This document shows positions 54,296 to 62,809 of a stretch of 64,000 nt of DNA, one piece after another. The DNA lies in NCBI GenBank assembly GCA_963704035.1, contig CAVPGR010000002.1, positions 558,001-622,000 on the forward strand, read 5' to 3'. A program made the position numbers and the translations under genes. The notes under the pieces were generated by a model. It worked only from the letters and a program-made list of their open reading frames with translations. It searched no databases and had not been told where the DNA came from. This stretch comes from JAOSJL01 sp963704035 (GTDB lineage: Bacteria; Actinomycetota; Acidimicrobiia; IMCC26256; JAOSJL01). Numbering within the stretch: position 1 is the first letter of the stretch; each line of letters begins with the position of its first letter.

Positions 54296-55545
54296 TCACG
54301 TGGGACCTGTGAACACGACGGTGGCGTTGTGGCCGCCGAATCCGAACGAGTTCGACAGAACACCACCGCGGCCGACGTTCCGCGGTTCGCCGGCCACGAC
54401 GTCGACGGCGATGTCGTCACCGACCTGCTCGAGGTTGGCGGTCGGAGGCACGGTTCCTGCTCGCATGGCGAGAATGGATGCCACGGCTTCGGCGGCTCCA
54501 CCGGCACCGATCATGTGGCCGAAGACACCCTTCGTCGAGGTCACGGGGGGAGCAGCGTCGCCGAACACCGTGATGATCGCCGCCGACTCGGCGGCGTCGT
54601 TCAAGGTGGTCGAGGTGCCGTGGGCGTTGATGTGGGCGATGGCTCCGGGCTCCAGACCCGCATCGTCGAGTGCGGCGCGCATGCAGGACACCGCGCCGGC
54701 GCCACCGGGCGCCGGCGCCGTGATGTGGTGCGCATCGGCGGTGCGGCCGTAGCCGGCCACCTCGGCGAGGACATCGGCGCCGCGTTCAACGGCTCGGTCG
54801 GCGCGTTCGAGTACCAGTGCAGCGGCGCCCTCTCCCATGACGAACCCGTCGCGTCCAGCGTCGAACGGACGCGACGCGGAGGCCGGGTCGTCGTGACGCG
54901 TGCTGAGAGCTCCCATGCGGGCAAAGGCAGAGAATCGCGGTCGGCGTCATACAACTCTCGGTGCCCGCAGCGATGACCATGTCCGCGGTTCCGTCACGGA
55001 TCAGTCGGGCGGCCTCCCCGATGGCGTTCGTTGAGGCTGCACGCGGTGGCGACCACGAACGTCGGCCCGGTCCATCCGAGTTGCATTCCGATCTCGCCGG
55101 CGGAGGCATTGATCATCATCATCGGGACCAGGAACGGGCTCACCCTCGAGGCGCCCTTGTCCGCGTACACGCCGATCTGCTCCTCGATGGATTGCAGACC
55201 GCCGACTCCGCTGCCGACGACGATTGCGGCGCTCGCAGGATCACCGTCGGGGTTCCCCGCGTGCTCGTACGCGTCGGATGCCGCCGCCCACGCCAGTTGT
55301 GTCACGCGGTCGAGCCGTCGGGCCTGTTTGGGCCCGAGGTATCCCGACACGTCGAAGTCGGTCGACTCGCAGCCGAACTGCACCGGAAGCGGATCCGGGT
55401 CGAGCAGCGTGAGACGAGCGGCCGTTGAGTGGCCGTCCAGAACCGTCGACCAGAACGTGTCGAGATCACAGCCTGCGGGCGTCTTCACGCCGAGGCCGGT
55501 GACGACGACCCGGGTGCGTCCCCGGTGGTCGACGGCAGCGGTCAT
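54296..55545 (-). CDS. fabF: Beta-ketoacyl-ACP synthase II, two frame breaks
   Basis: Condensing enzyme of FAS-II, about 416 aa when two breaks are mended (near 55035 and 54931). First frame: VVVTGLGVKTPAGCDLDTFW to GPTFVVATACS (active-site Cys). Second: STNAIGEAARLIRDG and MVIAAGTESCMTP. Third: FDAGRDGFVMGEGAAALVLE, the catalytic His in INAHGTSTTLND, and KGVFGHMIGAGGAAE with the second His. All catalytic residues survive, so the breaks are most likely sequence errors. ATG 55545 overlaps the acpP stop (ATGA). Confidence 0.93.
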
Positions 55546-55793
55546 GCCTGGGCGTTGACCTTCTTGACGACGAGATCGACGGCCTTTCCGATCGTGTCGA
55601 CGCCCTCGAGATCGTCTTCGGGAACCGAGATGTCGAACTGCTCCTCGAGGCCCATCACGAGCTCCACGAGGTCGAGGCTGTCGGCGTCGAGGTCTTCTTT
55701 GAACCGGGCAGCGTCGACCACGTCGTCGGGATCGACGCTCAGGACCTCCACCGCCACGTTGCGGATGGCGCCGAGTGCTTCATCGCGTTCCAT
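55542..55793 (-). CDS. acpP: Acyl carrier protein
   Basis: Carries the growing acyl chain on 4'-phosphopantetheine; 83 aa. The attachment Ser is in LDADSLDLVELVMGLEEQF. ISVPEDDLEGVDTIGKAVDL completes the fold. Acidic throughout, as in the family. It lies between fabG and fabF and overlaps the latter by four bases. Confidence 0.97.
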   Translation of the reverse strand: MERDEALGAIRNVAVEVLSVDPDDVVDAARFKEDLDADSLDLVELVMGLEEQFDISVPEDDLEGVDTIGKAVDLVVKKVNAQA

Positions 55794-55851
55794 GGATTTC
55801 TCGCCTTCTCTGTGTTGTCGTTTGGGTTTGGGTGTTCAAGGAGATCGCTGT

Positions 55852-56592
55852 TCAGTGACCCATGCCGAGCCCACCGTCCACCGGGAGCAGTGCTCCGGTC
55901 ACATACCCGGCGTCGTCGCCACAGAGATACGTGATCGCGGCGGCGACTTCTTCGGGAGTTCCGAAACGTCCGACCGGCACAGCCGATTCGGCGCCTGCGC
56001 GCCATTCGGCCGGCATGTCGGCTGTCATGTCGGTGTCGATGGGTCCGGGTGCGACCACGTTACAAGTGATGCCACGGCCCGCGAGTTCCCGCGCCACCGA
56101 GCGCGAGAGTCCGAGGAGGCCGGCCTTGGCCGCGGAGTAGTTGGCCTGGCCGGATCCGCCCAGGTGTCCACCGACCGACGAGACGTTCACGATGCGCCCG
56201 AAGCGTGCCTTCATCATCGGGCGGATGGCCCGTCGTGTCGTGTGGAACGCTCCGGTGAGGTTCGTGGAGATGACGGCGTCCCACTGTTCGTCGGTCATGC
56301 GGGCGAGAAGCCTGTCGCGGGTGATTCCCGCGCTGTTCACGAGGATCTCGACCGGTCCCCACTTCTCTTCGATGCTCGCGAACGCGTCGTTGACAGCGTC
56401 GGTGTCTGTGATGTCCGCTCGGATGGCTGTGGCGGAGCCTCCCTCCGCCGACACAGCGTCGACGGTGGCCGTGGCGGCGTCGTCGTCGCTGGCGTACAGC
56501 ACGCCCACCCGGTGTCCGGCCGCCGCCAGGGCGATTGTCGTGGCGCGCCCGATTCCCCGCGATCCGCCCGTCACGAGCGCCACGCGCGTCAC
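55852..56592 (-). CDS. fabG: 3-oxoacyl-ACP reductase FabG
   Basis: NADPH-dependent ketoreductase of FAS-II; about 246 aa from GTG 56592 (alternatives ATG 56649 or 56667). ALVTGGSRGIGRATTIALAA, LVNSAGITRDRLLARM, NVSSVGGHLGGSGQANYSAA with Tyr-Ser-Ala-Ala-Lys, and VVAPGPIDTDM and GALLPVDGGLGMGH are canonical. The catalytic Tyr is intact, unlike the SDR at 24840. It is downstream of fabD in the cluster. Confidence 0.94.
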   Translation of the reverse strand: MTRVALVTGGSRGIGRATTIALAAAGHRVGVLYASDDDAATATVDAVSAEGGSATAIRADITDTDAVNDAFASIEEKWGPVEILVNSAGITRDRLLARMTDEQWDAVISTNLTGAFHTTRRAIRPMMKARFGRIVNVSSVGGHLGGSGQANYSAAKAGLLGLSRSVARELAGRGITCNVVAPGPIDTDMTADMPAEWRAGAESAVPVGRFGTPEEVAAAITYLCGDDAGYVTGALLPVDGGLGMGH

Positions 56593-56683
56593 GGTCGGTC
56601 CCAGCTGATCACGGTCCGAGGTTTGCACACCGGCACGCTCGAGTGTCATTTCAGCGGAGCCCACCACGGGGCACCGGCGTTCG

Positions 56684-57622
56684 TCACGAGCGAACGGACC
56701 TGAGGTCGTCGAGATCGGAGGGCGTGGCGACGCCCCTCACCGTCACGCCCTTGGCCCCGCGCTTGGCCAGACCGGCGAGCATGGATCCGTGGCCGATCTC
56801 CCACCACGGATCAGCGCCGAGCGAGACGAGCGTCTCCATCACCGCGCGCCAGCGCACCGGCCGCACGATGTGGCGTGCCAGCCGGTCACGCCACCCGTCG
56901 GCGTCGTTGTAGGCCTCGGCGTCTTCGTTCGAGACGACCGGAGCACTCCCGGTGCCGAAGGAGACGTCCGACAACTCGGCGCTGAGTGCGTCGCTCGCAT
57001 CGTTCATGAGGGGAGTGTGAAAGGCGCCACCCACGTCGAGTGGCAGCACGCGACGTATGCCGACATCGCGGGCGACGTCGGTGGCCGCGTCGATACCCTC
57101 GGGTGTCCCGGCGAGCACGATCTGGCCGGGTGCGTTGTCGTTCGCGATCCAGCAGGCTTCGGGCGCGGCGCCGCAGGCCTTCTCTGCCTGGTCGACGTCG
57201 GCACCGATGCAGGCGATCATCCGACCGGGATGCCGGTCGGCGGCTTCCTGGGTGAGCTCGGCCCGTCGAGCGGCGAATCGCACGCCACTCTCGAAGTCGA
57301 CCGCTCCCGAGGCGATCAGTGCTGTGACCTGTCCGAGACTGTGCCCCGCGAATGCCGTGGGATCGACAGCGCAACGGGTACGAACGGCCTCCCAGCAGAC
57401 GAGGGACGTCACCAGTACCGCCAACTGCGCGTCACGGGTTCGGCTGAGAGAAGCGTCGTCCGCCAGAACGAGGGGAGCCAGGGGCTCTCCGAGCGCGTGC
57501 TCGGCGCGATCGACGACCTCCCAGGCGGGATCGTCGACCCACGGTGCGGCCATTCCCGGCTCCTGGGTTCCCTGACCCGGGAAGATCACTGCGGTGCCCA
57601 CGTCGCCTCCGCCTTCCGACAT
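56684..57622 (-). CDS. fabD: Malonyl-CoA:ACP transacylase
   Basis: Loads malonyl units onto ACP; about 312 aa from ATG 57622 (an in-frame ATG lies at 57646). AVIFPGQGTQEPGMA (about 10-24), the nucleophile GHSLGQVTALIASGA, and ANDNAPGQIVLAG with GGAFHTPLM (catalytic His) are present, as is PVVSNEDAEAY. It is first in the minus-strand FAS-II operon and divergent from fabZ. Confidence 0.95.
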   Translation of the reverse strand: MSEGGGDVGTAVIFPGQGTQEPGMAAPWVDDPAWEVVDRAEHALGEPLAPLVLADDASLSRTRDAQLAVLVTSLVCWEAVRTRCAVDPTAFAGHSLGQVTALIASGAVDFESGVRFAARRAELTQEAADRHPGRMIACIGADVDQAEKACGAAPEACWIANDNAPGQIVLAGTPEGIDAATDVARDVGIRRVLPLDVGGAFHTPLMNDASDALSAELSDVSFGTGSAPVVSNEDAEAYNDADGWRDRLARHIVRPVRWRAVMETLVSLGADPWWEIGHGSMLAGLAKRGAKGVTVRGVATPSDLDDLRSVRS

Positions 57623-57664
57623 CCGCGTTCGACCGTGGTGCGACATCGCGGGTTACATGGCCGG

Positions 57665-58132
57665 ATGGTCGATGACTTCGTGTCCCTGCTGCCGCACCGC
57701 CCGCCGTTTCGATTCGTCGACTCCGTCGACGAGGTCGTCCCGGGAGTGTCGGTTCGTGCGCGGTACCGGGTTCGTGGCGACGAGGAGTTACTTGCCGGTC
57801 ACTTCCCGGGGAATCCGGTCTTCCCGGGTGTGCTCCAGCTCGAGGCGTTGGCCCAGGCGGGAGCAGTCGGAGTTCTGGCCGACGAACGCTACGCCGGTTC
57901 ACTTCTCCTGTTCGGAGGGGTCGAGAAGGCCCGGTTCCGCAGGATCGTGCGCCCCGGTGACGAGCTCGTCCTCGACGTGACGCTCGAACGACTCAGCGCC
58001 CGCGGAGGACGCGGTGTCGGGCTCGCCACGGTGGACGGGGGCACCGCGTGTACGGCGAGGATTCTGTTCGTGATCGCGCCGCCCGGCTCGACGGCAGATG
58101 TAGCGGCGGGTCCCGGGGCAGGAGGCTCTTAG
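57665..58132 (+). CDS. fabZ: 3-hydroxyacyl-ACP dehydratase FabZ-like
   Basis: Hot-dog-fold dehydratase; 155 aa from ATG 57665. LLPHRPPFRFVDSVDEVVPG opens it. The catalytic His and Glu are in GHFPGNPVFPGVLQLEALAQ. The FxRIVRPGDELVLDVTLERL strand follows. It lies divergent from fabD, 42 bp apart, completing the FAS-II set except for fabH. An additional Gly/Pro-rich tail is present. Confidence 0.93.
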   Translation: MVDDFVSLLPHRPPFRFVDSVDEVVPGVSVRARYRVRGDEELLAGHFPGNPVFPGVLQLEALAQAGAVGVLADERYAGSLLLFGGVEKARFRRIVRPGDELVLDVTLERLSARGGRGVGLATVDGGTACTARILFVIAPPGSTADVAAGPGAGGS

Positions 58133-58398
58133 CCCGATTCCGGTGTGGATCCGGGCTCGTCGAGCTCGCGCAGAGCCTCGAGCTGCTCGGTGTTCCAGTC
58201 CTTCTCGGTGCGTTGACGTGCCCGGGAGGCCTCGAGGTCGCGGGCGATCTTTTCGGGATCCTCTCCGAGCATGATGCGACTCTCCACGTTCTCGTCGAGG
58301 GGCGGTTCGTCGCGCACCGTGCGCCACGGAGCCCAGATGATCACGACCATCGTCGCGAGGGAGAGCCCGACCACGAGACCGACGAGGAAGTTGGTCAT
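58129..58398 (-). CDS. Small single-helix membrane protein, unknown
   Basis: The product is 89 aa. One N-terminal helix (FLVGLVVGLSLATMVVIIWAP) is followed by an acidic, helical cytoplasmic tail (VESRIMLGEDPEKIARDLE; EKDWNTEQLEALREL). It overlaps the stop of the preceding 43-aa gene (ATGA). It ends just inside the convergent fabZ. Confidence 0.65.
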   Translation of the reverse strand: MTNFLVGLVVGLSLATMVVIIWAPWRTVRDEPPLDENVESRIMLGEDPEKIARDLEASRARQRTEKDWNTEQLEALRELDEPGSTPESG

Positions 58399-58526
58399 CC
58401 GAGCCGCTCCTGAGCGGGGTCACCGTTCGCCTCGAGGGCCCGGCGGCGCCCTTCGAAAGCGAAGACGACGGCTGTGGCGGCCAGCGCAAGCAGGACGAAG
58501 CGGGACGTGCGACGTTTCGTGGCCAC
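58395..58526 (-). CDS. Tiny membrane protein, unknown
   Basis: The product is 43 aa from GTG 58526: a basic start VATKRRTSRF, one helix FVLLALAATAVVFAFEG, and a short polar tail ending ERLG. It is translationally coupled (ATGA) to the next small membrane protein, which supports its reality. Function unknown. Confidence 0.5.
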   Translation of the reverse strand: MATKRRTSRFVLLALAATAVVFAFEGRRRALEANGDPAQERLG

Positions 58527-58558
58527 GACCGGGCATTGTATCGGTACGATCGCACCCG

Positions 58559-58641
58559 GCCCGGGTGGCGGAACGGCAGACGCGGCGGACTCAAAATCCG
58601 CTGTTCGCAAGGACATGTGGGTTCGATTCCCACCCCGGGCA
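58559..58641 (+). tRNA. tRNA-Leu (anticodon CAA)
   Basis: An 83-nt cloverleaf with a long variable arm. GCCCGGG pairs with CCCGGGC and the discriminator is A. The anticodon stem GCGGA/TCCGC encloses loop CTCAAAA, anticodon CAA. The T arm is GTGGG-TTCGATT-CCCAC. CCA is not encoded. It is the probable integration site of the downstream element. Confidence 0.96.
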
Positions 58642-58642
58642 C
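58622..58642 (+). other. Candidate left attachment site (3' end of tRNA-Leu)
   Basis: Tyrosine integrases of this kind usually recombine in the T-arm and acceptor end of a tRNA. The 3' tRNA segment, starting TTCGATTCCCACCCCGGGC, lies 0.8 kb from the integrase. The other copy would be at the far end of the element, outside the window, so the exact core cannot be fixed. Confidence 0.4.
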
Positions 58643-58681
58643 GACGAAGGCGCAGGTCAGCGCCGTGAGCCGTCCGAAGCG

Positions 58682-58712
58682 AGGCCGCCGTGGTCACAGA
58701 ATGGTCACACGC
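58682..58712 (+). repeat. Direct repeat TGGTCACA near the attachment end
   Basis: TGGTCACA occurs twice about 11 bp apart (around 58691 and 58702) just inside the element boundary. Short direct repeats at this place can be integrase arm-binding sites. It overlaps the start of the gene at 58690. Confidence 0.3.
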
Positions 58713-59400
58713 CGTATCTCACAGCCTCGACTCCGCGACTCTCGGCGTGTGGGCAGGGCTGGGCGACGCGCTCGGCGTCGGCGCGGCCGCCGCCGCGGTC
58801 CTCGGACTCGTCATCGGTGCTGGACGGTGGCTGATGAACTGGCGAGCACGCCGAAACCTCGGTGCGATGGCCGCCACGCTCCTCGACGAGGACGATCGGC
58901 TGACCAACGTCGCAAGCGCGATCGACCATGCGTTCTGGCAGGGCGTCGGTTGGAGCGGATGGGACATCTGGCCGGACTCGTTACGACCTCACCTCGCGAC
59001 CTTGACGACGATGGTCGACGAGTTCGACGAGTGCATCGCGCGTGCCCGAGCAGTGACGGGCTATGGGGGCACGGAACGGCTTCGCTCCTCGATCGAACGG
59101 CTCGCGACCGTCCTTCGGCGGGCCGCCGTGCTCTATAGACAAGGGACGATCCAGACGTACCAAGCGACCAATGGCGACCCACTACCGCCCGGGGCTGCCG
59201 CACGGGACCCCACACCGGCGCTGCGCGACGAGGACCGGCGGGCCGAGGTGGAGGCGCTGCGAGACGAAGCGTCGCTCCATTTCCGGACGGCGGCATACCA
59301 GGCGCGCACGAAGCTCGACGTCGAGCGGTGCGCCTCTTGGCCGATCGTCCGCTACGAGACGCGCGACCCCCGGGGGCCTCCGGGCGACCGTGCCAACTGA
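58690..59400 (+). CDS. Element-encoded membrane-anchored protein, unknown
   Basis: The product is 236 aa from GTG 58690. One membrane segment near residues 20-48 (LGVWAGLGDALGVGAAAAAV; VLGLVIGAGRWLMNW) is followed by a helical cytoplasmic part (DEDDRLTNVASAIDHAFWQ; ERLRSSIERLATVLRRAA; AEVEALRDEASLHF). No known domain. It sits between the tRNA and the integrase and is convergent with the latter, a place where cargo genes often lie. Confidence 0.6.
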   Translation: MVTEWSHAVSHSLDSATLGVWAGLGDALGVGAAAAAVLGLVIGAGRWLMNWRARRNLGAMAATLLDEDDRLTNVASAIDHAFWQGVGWSGWDIWPDSLRPHLATLTTMVDEFDECIARARAVTGYGGTERLRSSIERLATVLRRAAVLYRQGTIQTYQATNGDPLPPGAAARDPTPALRDEDRRAEVEALRDEASLHFRTAAYQARTKLDVERCASWPIVRYETRDPRGPPGDRAN

Positions 59401-59408
59401 CCGACGGG

Positions 59409-60563
59409 CTATCGGTCCACCATCGCCGCGACCGTGGACGCCGCCCCGGCCTGGATGTTCGGCATCAGGTGCCCGTACCTGTCCATCGTGAACGTCGTCG
59501 AGCTGTGCCCGAGCCGTTCCGAGACGACCTTCGCGTGGACTCCCGCCGCGATGAGGTGGACGGCGTGAGTGTGCCGTAGGTCGTGGAAGCGGATGCGGGG
59601 GAGTCCGCTGCGGGCGACGCGACGCTCGAACACCTTGGCCGCCGACGCCGGGTTGACCTGCGAGCCGTCCACCCCTGCGAACACTCGGTCGGCGTCGTCG
59701 TAGCCACCGCCGAGGGCGAGCTTCTCCCGGCCCTGCGCCGCCCGATGCGAACGGAGCACGGCGACGGTCTCGTCGTCGAGGTCGATCGTCCGACGTCCCG
59801 CCGACGACTTCGTCACCTCGACCAGTTCGGGCACGTGGCGGACCGTACGGAGCTGACGTCGGACCGTCACACGGCCGTCGTCGAGGTCAACGTCGCCCCA
59901 CTGGAGGCCGAACACCTCACCCCGCCGCATCCCCGTCATCGCGGCGAGGCGGAACGCCGGATAGTGGCGTTCGTCGGCGACGAAGTCCAGGAACGCTCGC
60001 AGCTCCTCTGGCGTCCAGAACTTCATCTCGGGCGGTCGCGCGGACTTCGCAGAGGGAGGGTCGGCAAGCGCCGCGACGTTGCGGGCGACCTTGCCCCACT
60101 TGACGGCGTCGTGCAGCGCCCGGTGCAGGACCGTGTGTGCGTAGAGGACGGTCCTCGGGCTGAGCCCGCCGCGGCCGTCACGGCGACCGGAGGTGAGCAG
60201 GTCGGCGTACATGCGGTTGATCGTCGGCGGGTCGAGCGCCGCGAGCGGTACGTCGCCGAGGCGGGGTCGGAGGTGGTTGTCGACCATCCGCTGGTAGCTG
60301 TCCCACGTGGTCGCCTCGATCGTGGCGCGGATGCTGTCGATCCACTCGGCGAGGAAGTCGCTTGTCGTCACCTTCGTCGGTCGGACGTACGCGCCCGCCT
60401 GCACCTCGGTGAGGATGTCGTTGAGCTCGGCCTGCGCCTCACCCTTCGTCTCGAAGCCGCGCCGTCGTAGCTGACGGCGTTTCGACGTGCCGGGTGGGGC
60501 GACGTCGACGACGAACCCCCACCGTCCGGCGCTGTTCTTCTTGATCATGCCTCTACGACTCAT
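59409..60563 (-). CDS. int: Tyrosine recombinase/integrase
   Basis: The product is 384 aa. An AP2-like DNA-binding N-terminus (RWGFVVDVAPPGTSKRRQLR; GFETKGEAQAELND) is followed by the SAM-like core-binding domain (FLAEWIDSIRATIEATTWDS). The catalytic domain has Arg in TGMRRGEVFGLQW, His-x-x-Arg in FHDLRHTHAVHL, the second His in ERLGHSSTTFTMD and the Tyr nucleophile in RYGHL. This is the phage/ICE integrase type of actinobacteria. Its start overlaps the next minus-strand gene by 11 bases. Confidence 0.95.
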   Translation of the reverse strand: MSRRGMIKKNSAGRWGFVVDVAPPGTSKRRQLRRRGFETKGEAQAELNDILTEVQAGAYVRPTKVTTSDFLAEWIDSIRATIEATTWDSYQRMVDNHLRPRLGDVPLAALDPPTINRMYADLLTSGRRDGRGGLSPRTVLYAHTVLHRALHDAVKWGKVARNVAALADPPSAKSARPPEMKFWTPEELRAFLDFVADERHYPAFRLAAMTGMRRGEVFGLQWGDVDLDDGRVTVRRQLRTVRHVPELVEVTKSSAGRRTIDLDDETVAVLRSHRAAQGREKLALGGGYDDADRVFAGVDGSQVNPASAAKVFERRVARSGLPRIRFHDLRHTHAVHLIAAGVHAKVVSERLGHSSTTFTMDRYGHLMPNIQAGAASTVAAMVDR

Positions 60564-61296
60564 CGTCTGGCCCTTCCGTCTCGTCGTGATCTTCGAGTAG
60601 TTCGCGTGCCCACGGAGTGAGCGTTCCGCCCGGTCGTCGCTCGCCGATGCTCCGGAGCAGGCCGCGCTTGCGGGCGGTATTGAGTTGTCCGCTGACCTGA
60701 CCCGGGTTCATGCCTCGCCGGTCGGCGAGTGCCTTCCGAGGCGAGAGCCGGTTCGCCGGATCGTCGTAGAGGTCCACGTACTCGGCAGCGAGGCGGGCGA
60801 GGTAGAGGTCGGACACGCCCGTCGTGCTGCGTCGGTACTCGCGGCCGACAGCGCCCCACAGGTCGCGCTCGACGAACGGAACGGGCACATCTTTTCGGAG
60901 GTCATCACCGACGTGGGTGCTTCGCATGGCGTGGTCCCACTGCTCGACGAGATCGTGAAGGTCAAGACCAGCGAGGAGCTTGGTCGGGCTCACCTTGCGG
61001 ACGAGACGGGTCGTGATTCCGTCGCCGGGGACCCGAGCGAGGTAGCCGAGGTCCTGCGCGGACCACTCGCCGGGCGGGCGGCGGGCGGGCTCGTCGGGGA
61101 TCACGCGGACCTCGCCGACTGCCACCCGGCCGTCCTGAACGACGAGGCGGAGGGCGACCCTCCATCCGCGGTCGAGTGTGGCTTCGGCCCAGTAGTCGCG
61201 GACGATCTCGCTGGAGCCGTGGCCACAGGCGGGGCAGCGGCCATGTTGGAGGACGCTCCGGCGGCGTTCGTCGGGCCGAAGCCTGAGATGATCCAT
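60553..61296 (-). CDS. Element protein with C-terminal winged-helix-like segment
   Basis: The product is about 247 aa from ATG 61296 (61311 also possible). A Cys pair (RCPACGHGSSEIVRDYWAE) lies near the start, a beta-rich middle follows, and the C-terminal 60 residues (RKALADRRGMNPGQVSGQLN; ARKRGLLRS; GGTLTPWARELLEDH) read as a helix-turn-helix. It is translationally coupled to the integrase, so a role in control of integration or excision is inferred. No named family. Confidence 0.6.
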   Translation of the reverse strand: MDHLRLRPDERRRSVLQHGRCPACGHGSSEIVRDYWAEATLDRGWRVALRLVVQDGRVAVGEVRVIPDEPARRPPGEWSAQDLGYLARVPGDGITTRLVRKVSPTKLLAGLDLHDLVEQWDHAMRSTHVGDDLRKDVPVPFVERDLWGAVGREYRRSTTGVSDLYLARLAAEYVDLYDDPANRLSPRKALADRRGMNPGQVSGQLNTARKRGLLRSIGERRPGGTLTPWARELLEDHDETEGPDDES

Positions 61297-61310
61297 ACCG
61301 GCAGCGTACA

Positions 61311-61401
61311 ACAGCGTGTCAGCTACACCAGGAGATACTCCGAAGAATCGGCCTGTTGCAAGGGTATGGCGACGACCACAACAGCAACCACAGCGTGTCA
61401 G
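61311..61401 (+). promoter_or_regulatory. Two copies of ACAGCGTGTCAG between divergent element genes
   Basis: Exact 12-bp copies at 61311-61322 and 61390-61401 (79 bp apart) flank the intergenic region between the integrase operon and the replication operon. They are placed as an operator for the XRE-type repressor starting at 61411 would be. Function inferred. Confidence 0.5.
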
Positions 61402-61410
61402 TCTGCTGTC

Positions 61411-61675
61411 ATGAACGACCCGATGGCTCCGCGGTACTCACCGCACGACGACGCCGCAGCCTCCCAGCATCCGATGTTCGACGCCTGTTACGCGTCGAGG
61501 CCCGGCTCACCCAAGACGACATTGCCGTCGCCGTCGGCGCCACCCGCGCCGCTGTCAGCCGTTGGGAGTCGGGGAGCGCGAGCCCCGGTCGCCGTGGAGG
61601 GAACGCTACGCCGAGCTTCTCGAACGGCTACGCGTGGAGGTCGTCGACACCGACACGGCGGTGGTCCCGCGGTGA
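61411..61675 (+). pseudogene. XRE-type helix-turn-helix regulator, frame breaks
   Basis: ATG 61411 opens MND; one base seems lost near 61422, after which the frame reads DGSAVLTARRRRSLPASDVR, then ARLTQDDIAVAVGATRAAVS with WESGSASP, a standard XRE helix-turn-helix. A second break near 61592 leads to WRERYAELLERLRVEVV and the stop at 61673. About 88 aa when mended. It is the likely control gene of the element. Breaks could be sequence errors; marked here as broken. Confidence 0.6.
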
Positions 61676-61906
61676 TCCCCGATCCGCGTGAGACCCGACG
61701 CTCGCTGTCGCCGACGCAGGTCGCCTATGCTGGTCTCGGCCGCGTGAAGGCGTACACGGAAGCCCGCCGGTACATCGACACGGATGGCGCCGGGGGACTC
61801 CCCTGCATTGCGTTTGGTCGGACCCTCAGGGTCCCGACAGCGATGCTGCTCGCGAACTCGGCCTGGCTGAGAACAGCAACGAGTCGAACGGGCGACCAAC
61901 CGGTGA
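61672..61906 (+). pseudogene. Excisionase/MerR-like DNA-binding protein, frame break
   Basis: GTG 61672 overlaps the XRE stop (GTGA). LSPTQVAYAGLGRVKAYTEA, then RRYIDTDGAGGLPCIAFGRT and LRVPTAMLLA, fit the short helix-turn-helix of excisionase-type proteins. Around 61853 the frame must change to reach ELGLAENSN and then the TGA at 61904. That stop overlaps the GTG of the primase gene. About 75 aa. Assignment is tentative. Confidence 0.45.
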
Positions 61907-62809
61907 ATGCACTTCTCGAAGCCGCACACCGTGGTACGCAGACGCGGGACGGTTCGTCTTCCCCGTTCATGGTGTCACCGAAGATGGCGCCTGCACGTGT
62001 GGCGAGCTGCAGTGCTCGTCGCCCGGGAGAACACCCGAGGGACAGGGAACGGCCGACCATGATGCGACCACCGACCCCGACACGATCGAGGCGTGGTTCG
62101 GCCGTTCGCCAGACTCGAACCTCGAGTGGTCACTCGAACCAGCCCCATCTTCTCGCCATCGACGTCGACCCTCGCAACGGCGGCAGCCTCGCTGACCTCC
62201 AACACGCCGTAGACCTTCCCGGGACACTCACCGCCCGCGACAGGTGGCGGAGGCTGGCACTTGGTCTTCGGAGGTCCCAGGCGTCGACGTGTGCGGCTCT
62301 CTCGACCACGTCGGACTCCGAGGCATCGACGTCAAGCGCCGCGGCTACATCGTCGTTGAGCCGAGCCGACACGCCTCGGGTAGGCACCTACACGTGGCTC
62401 ACGGACGACGAACCGGCGCCGGTTCCCGACCCGCTCCTCGACCTACTCCGCCGCCCGGAACCGTCGCCGCCACCCGCGGGAGCTGTACCAGGCGGCCCGC
62501 TAAGCCGGGTAGGTGTCGCCTACGTCGAGGCAGCCTTGCAGCGGGCGCACGACATCTGTCGACTTTTTCTCCGAATGGTGGTCGACAACAACGCCTTGGC
62601 GAAGGAAGCCTTCTCGATCGGCGGGCTTCCCATCGGCCGGGACAAGGCCACCGCCGTCCTGTGGCACGCCTGCGAGGTCTGCGGCCTTGTCGCCGACGAA
62701 CCCATCCAGACCCTCAGGACCCTCGACCGACAGCTCAACGAGGGATCGAAGCGCCCCCGGGTCGTACCTGCCCGGCTCCTTGCAGCGGACTCGGCTGGCC
62801 GCGCGATGA
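61903..62809 (+). pseudogene. Bifunctional primase-polymerase (prim-pol), many frame breaks
   Basis: Replication primase of the element. Reading pieces in order of frame: VNALLEAAH; YADAGRFVFPVHGVTEDGAC with TCGELQCSSPG; ATTDPDTIEAWFGRSPDSNL; LLAIDVDPRNGG (the catalytic Asp-x-Asp of prim-pol) and LADLQHAVDLPGTLTA; TGGGGWHLVF; GIDVK and YIVVEPSRHASG; TYTWLTDDEPAPVPDP; NNALAKEAFSIGG; EVCGLVADEPIQTLR; SYLPGS to a TGA at 62807. At least six frame changes occur in about 900 bp. Ends overlap the neighbours by four bases, consistent with an intact operon before the changes. Confidence 0.7.
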
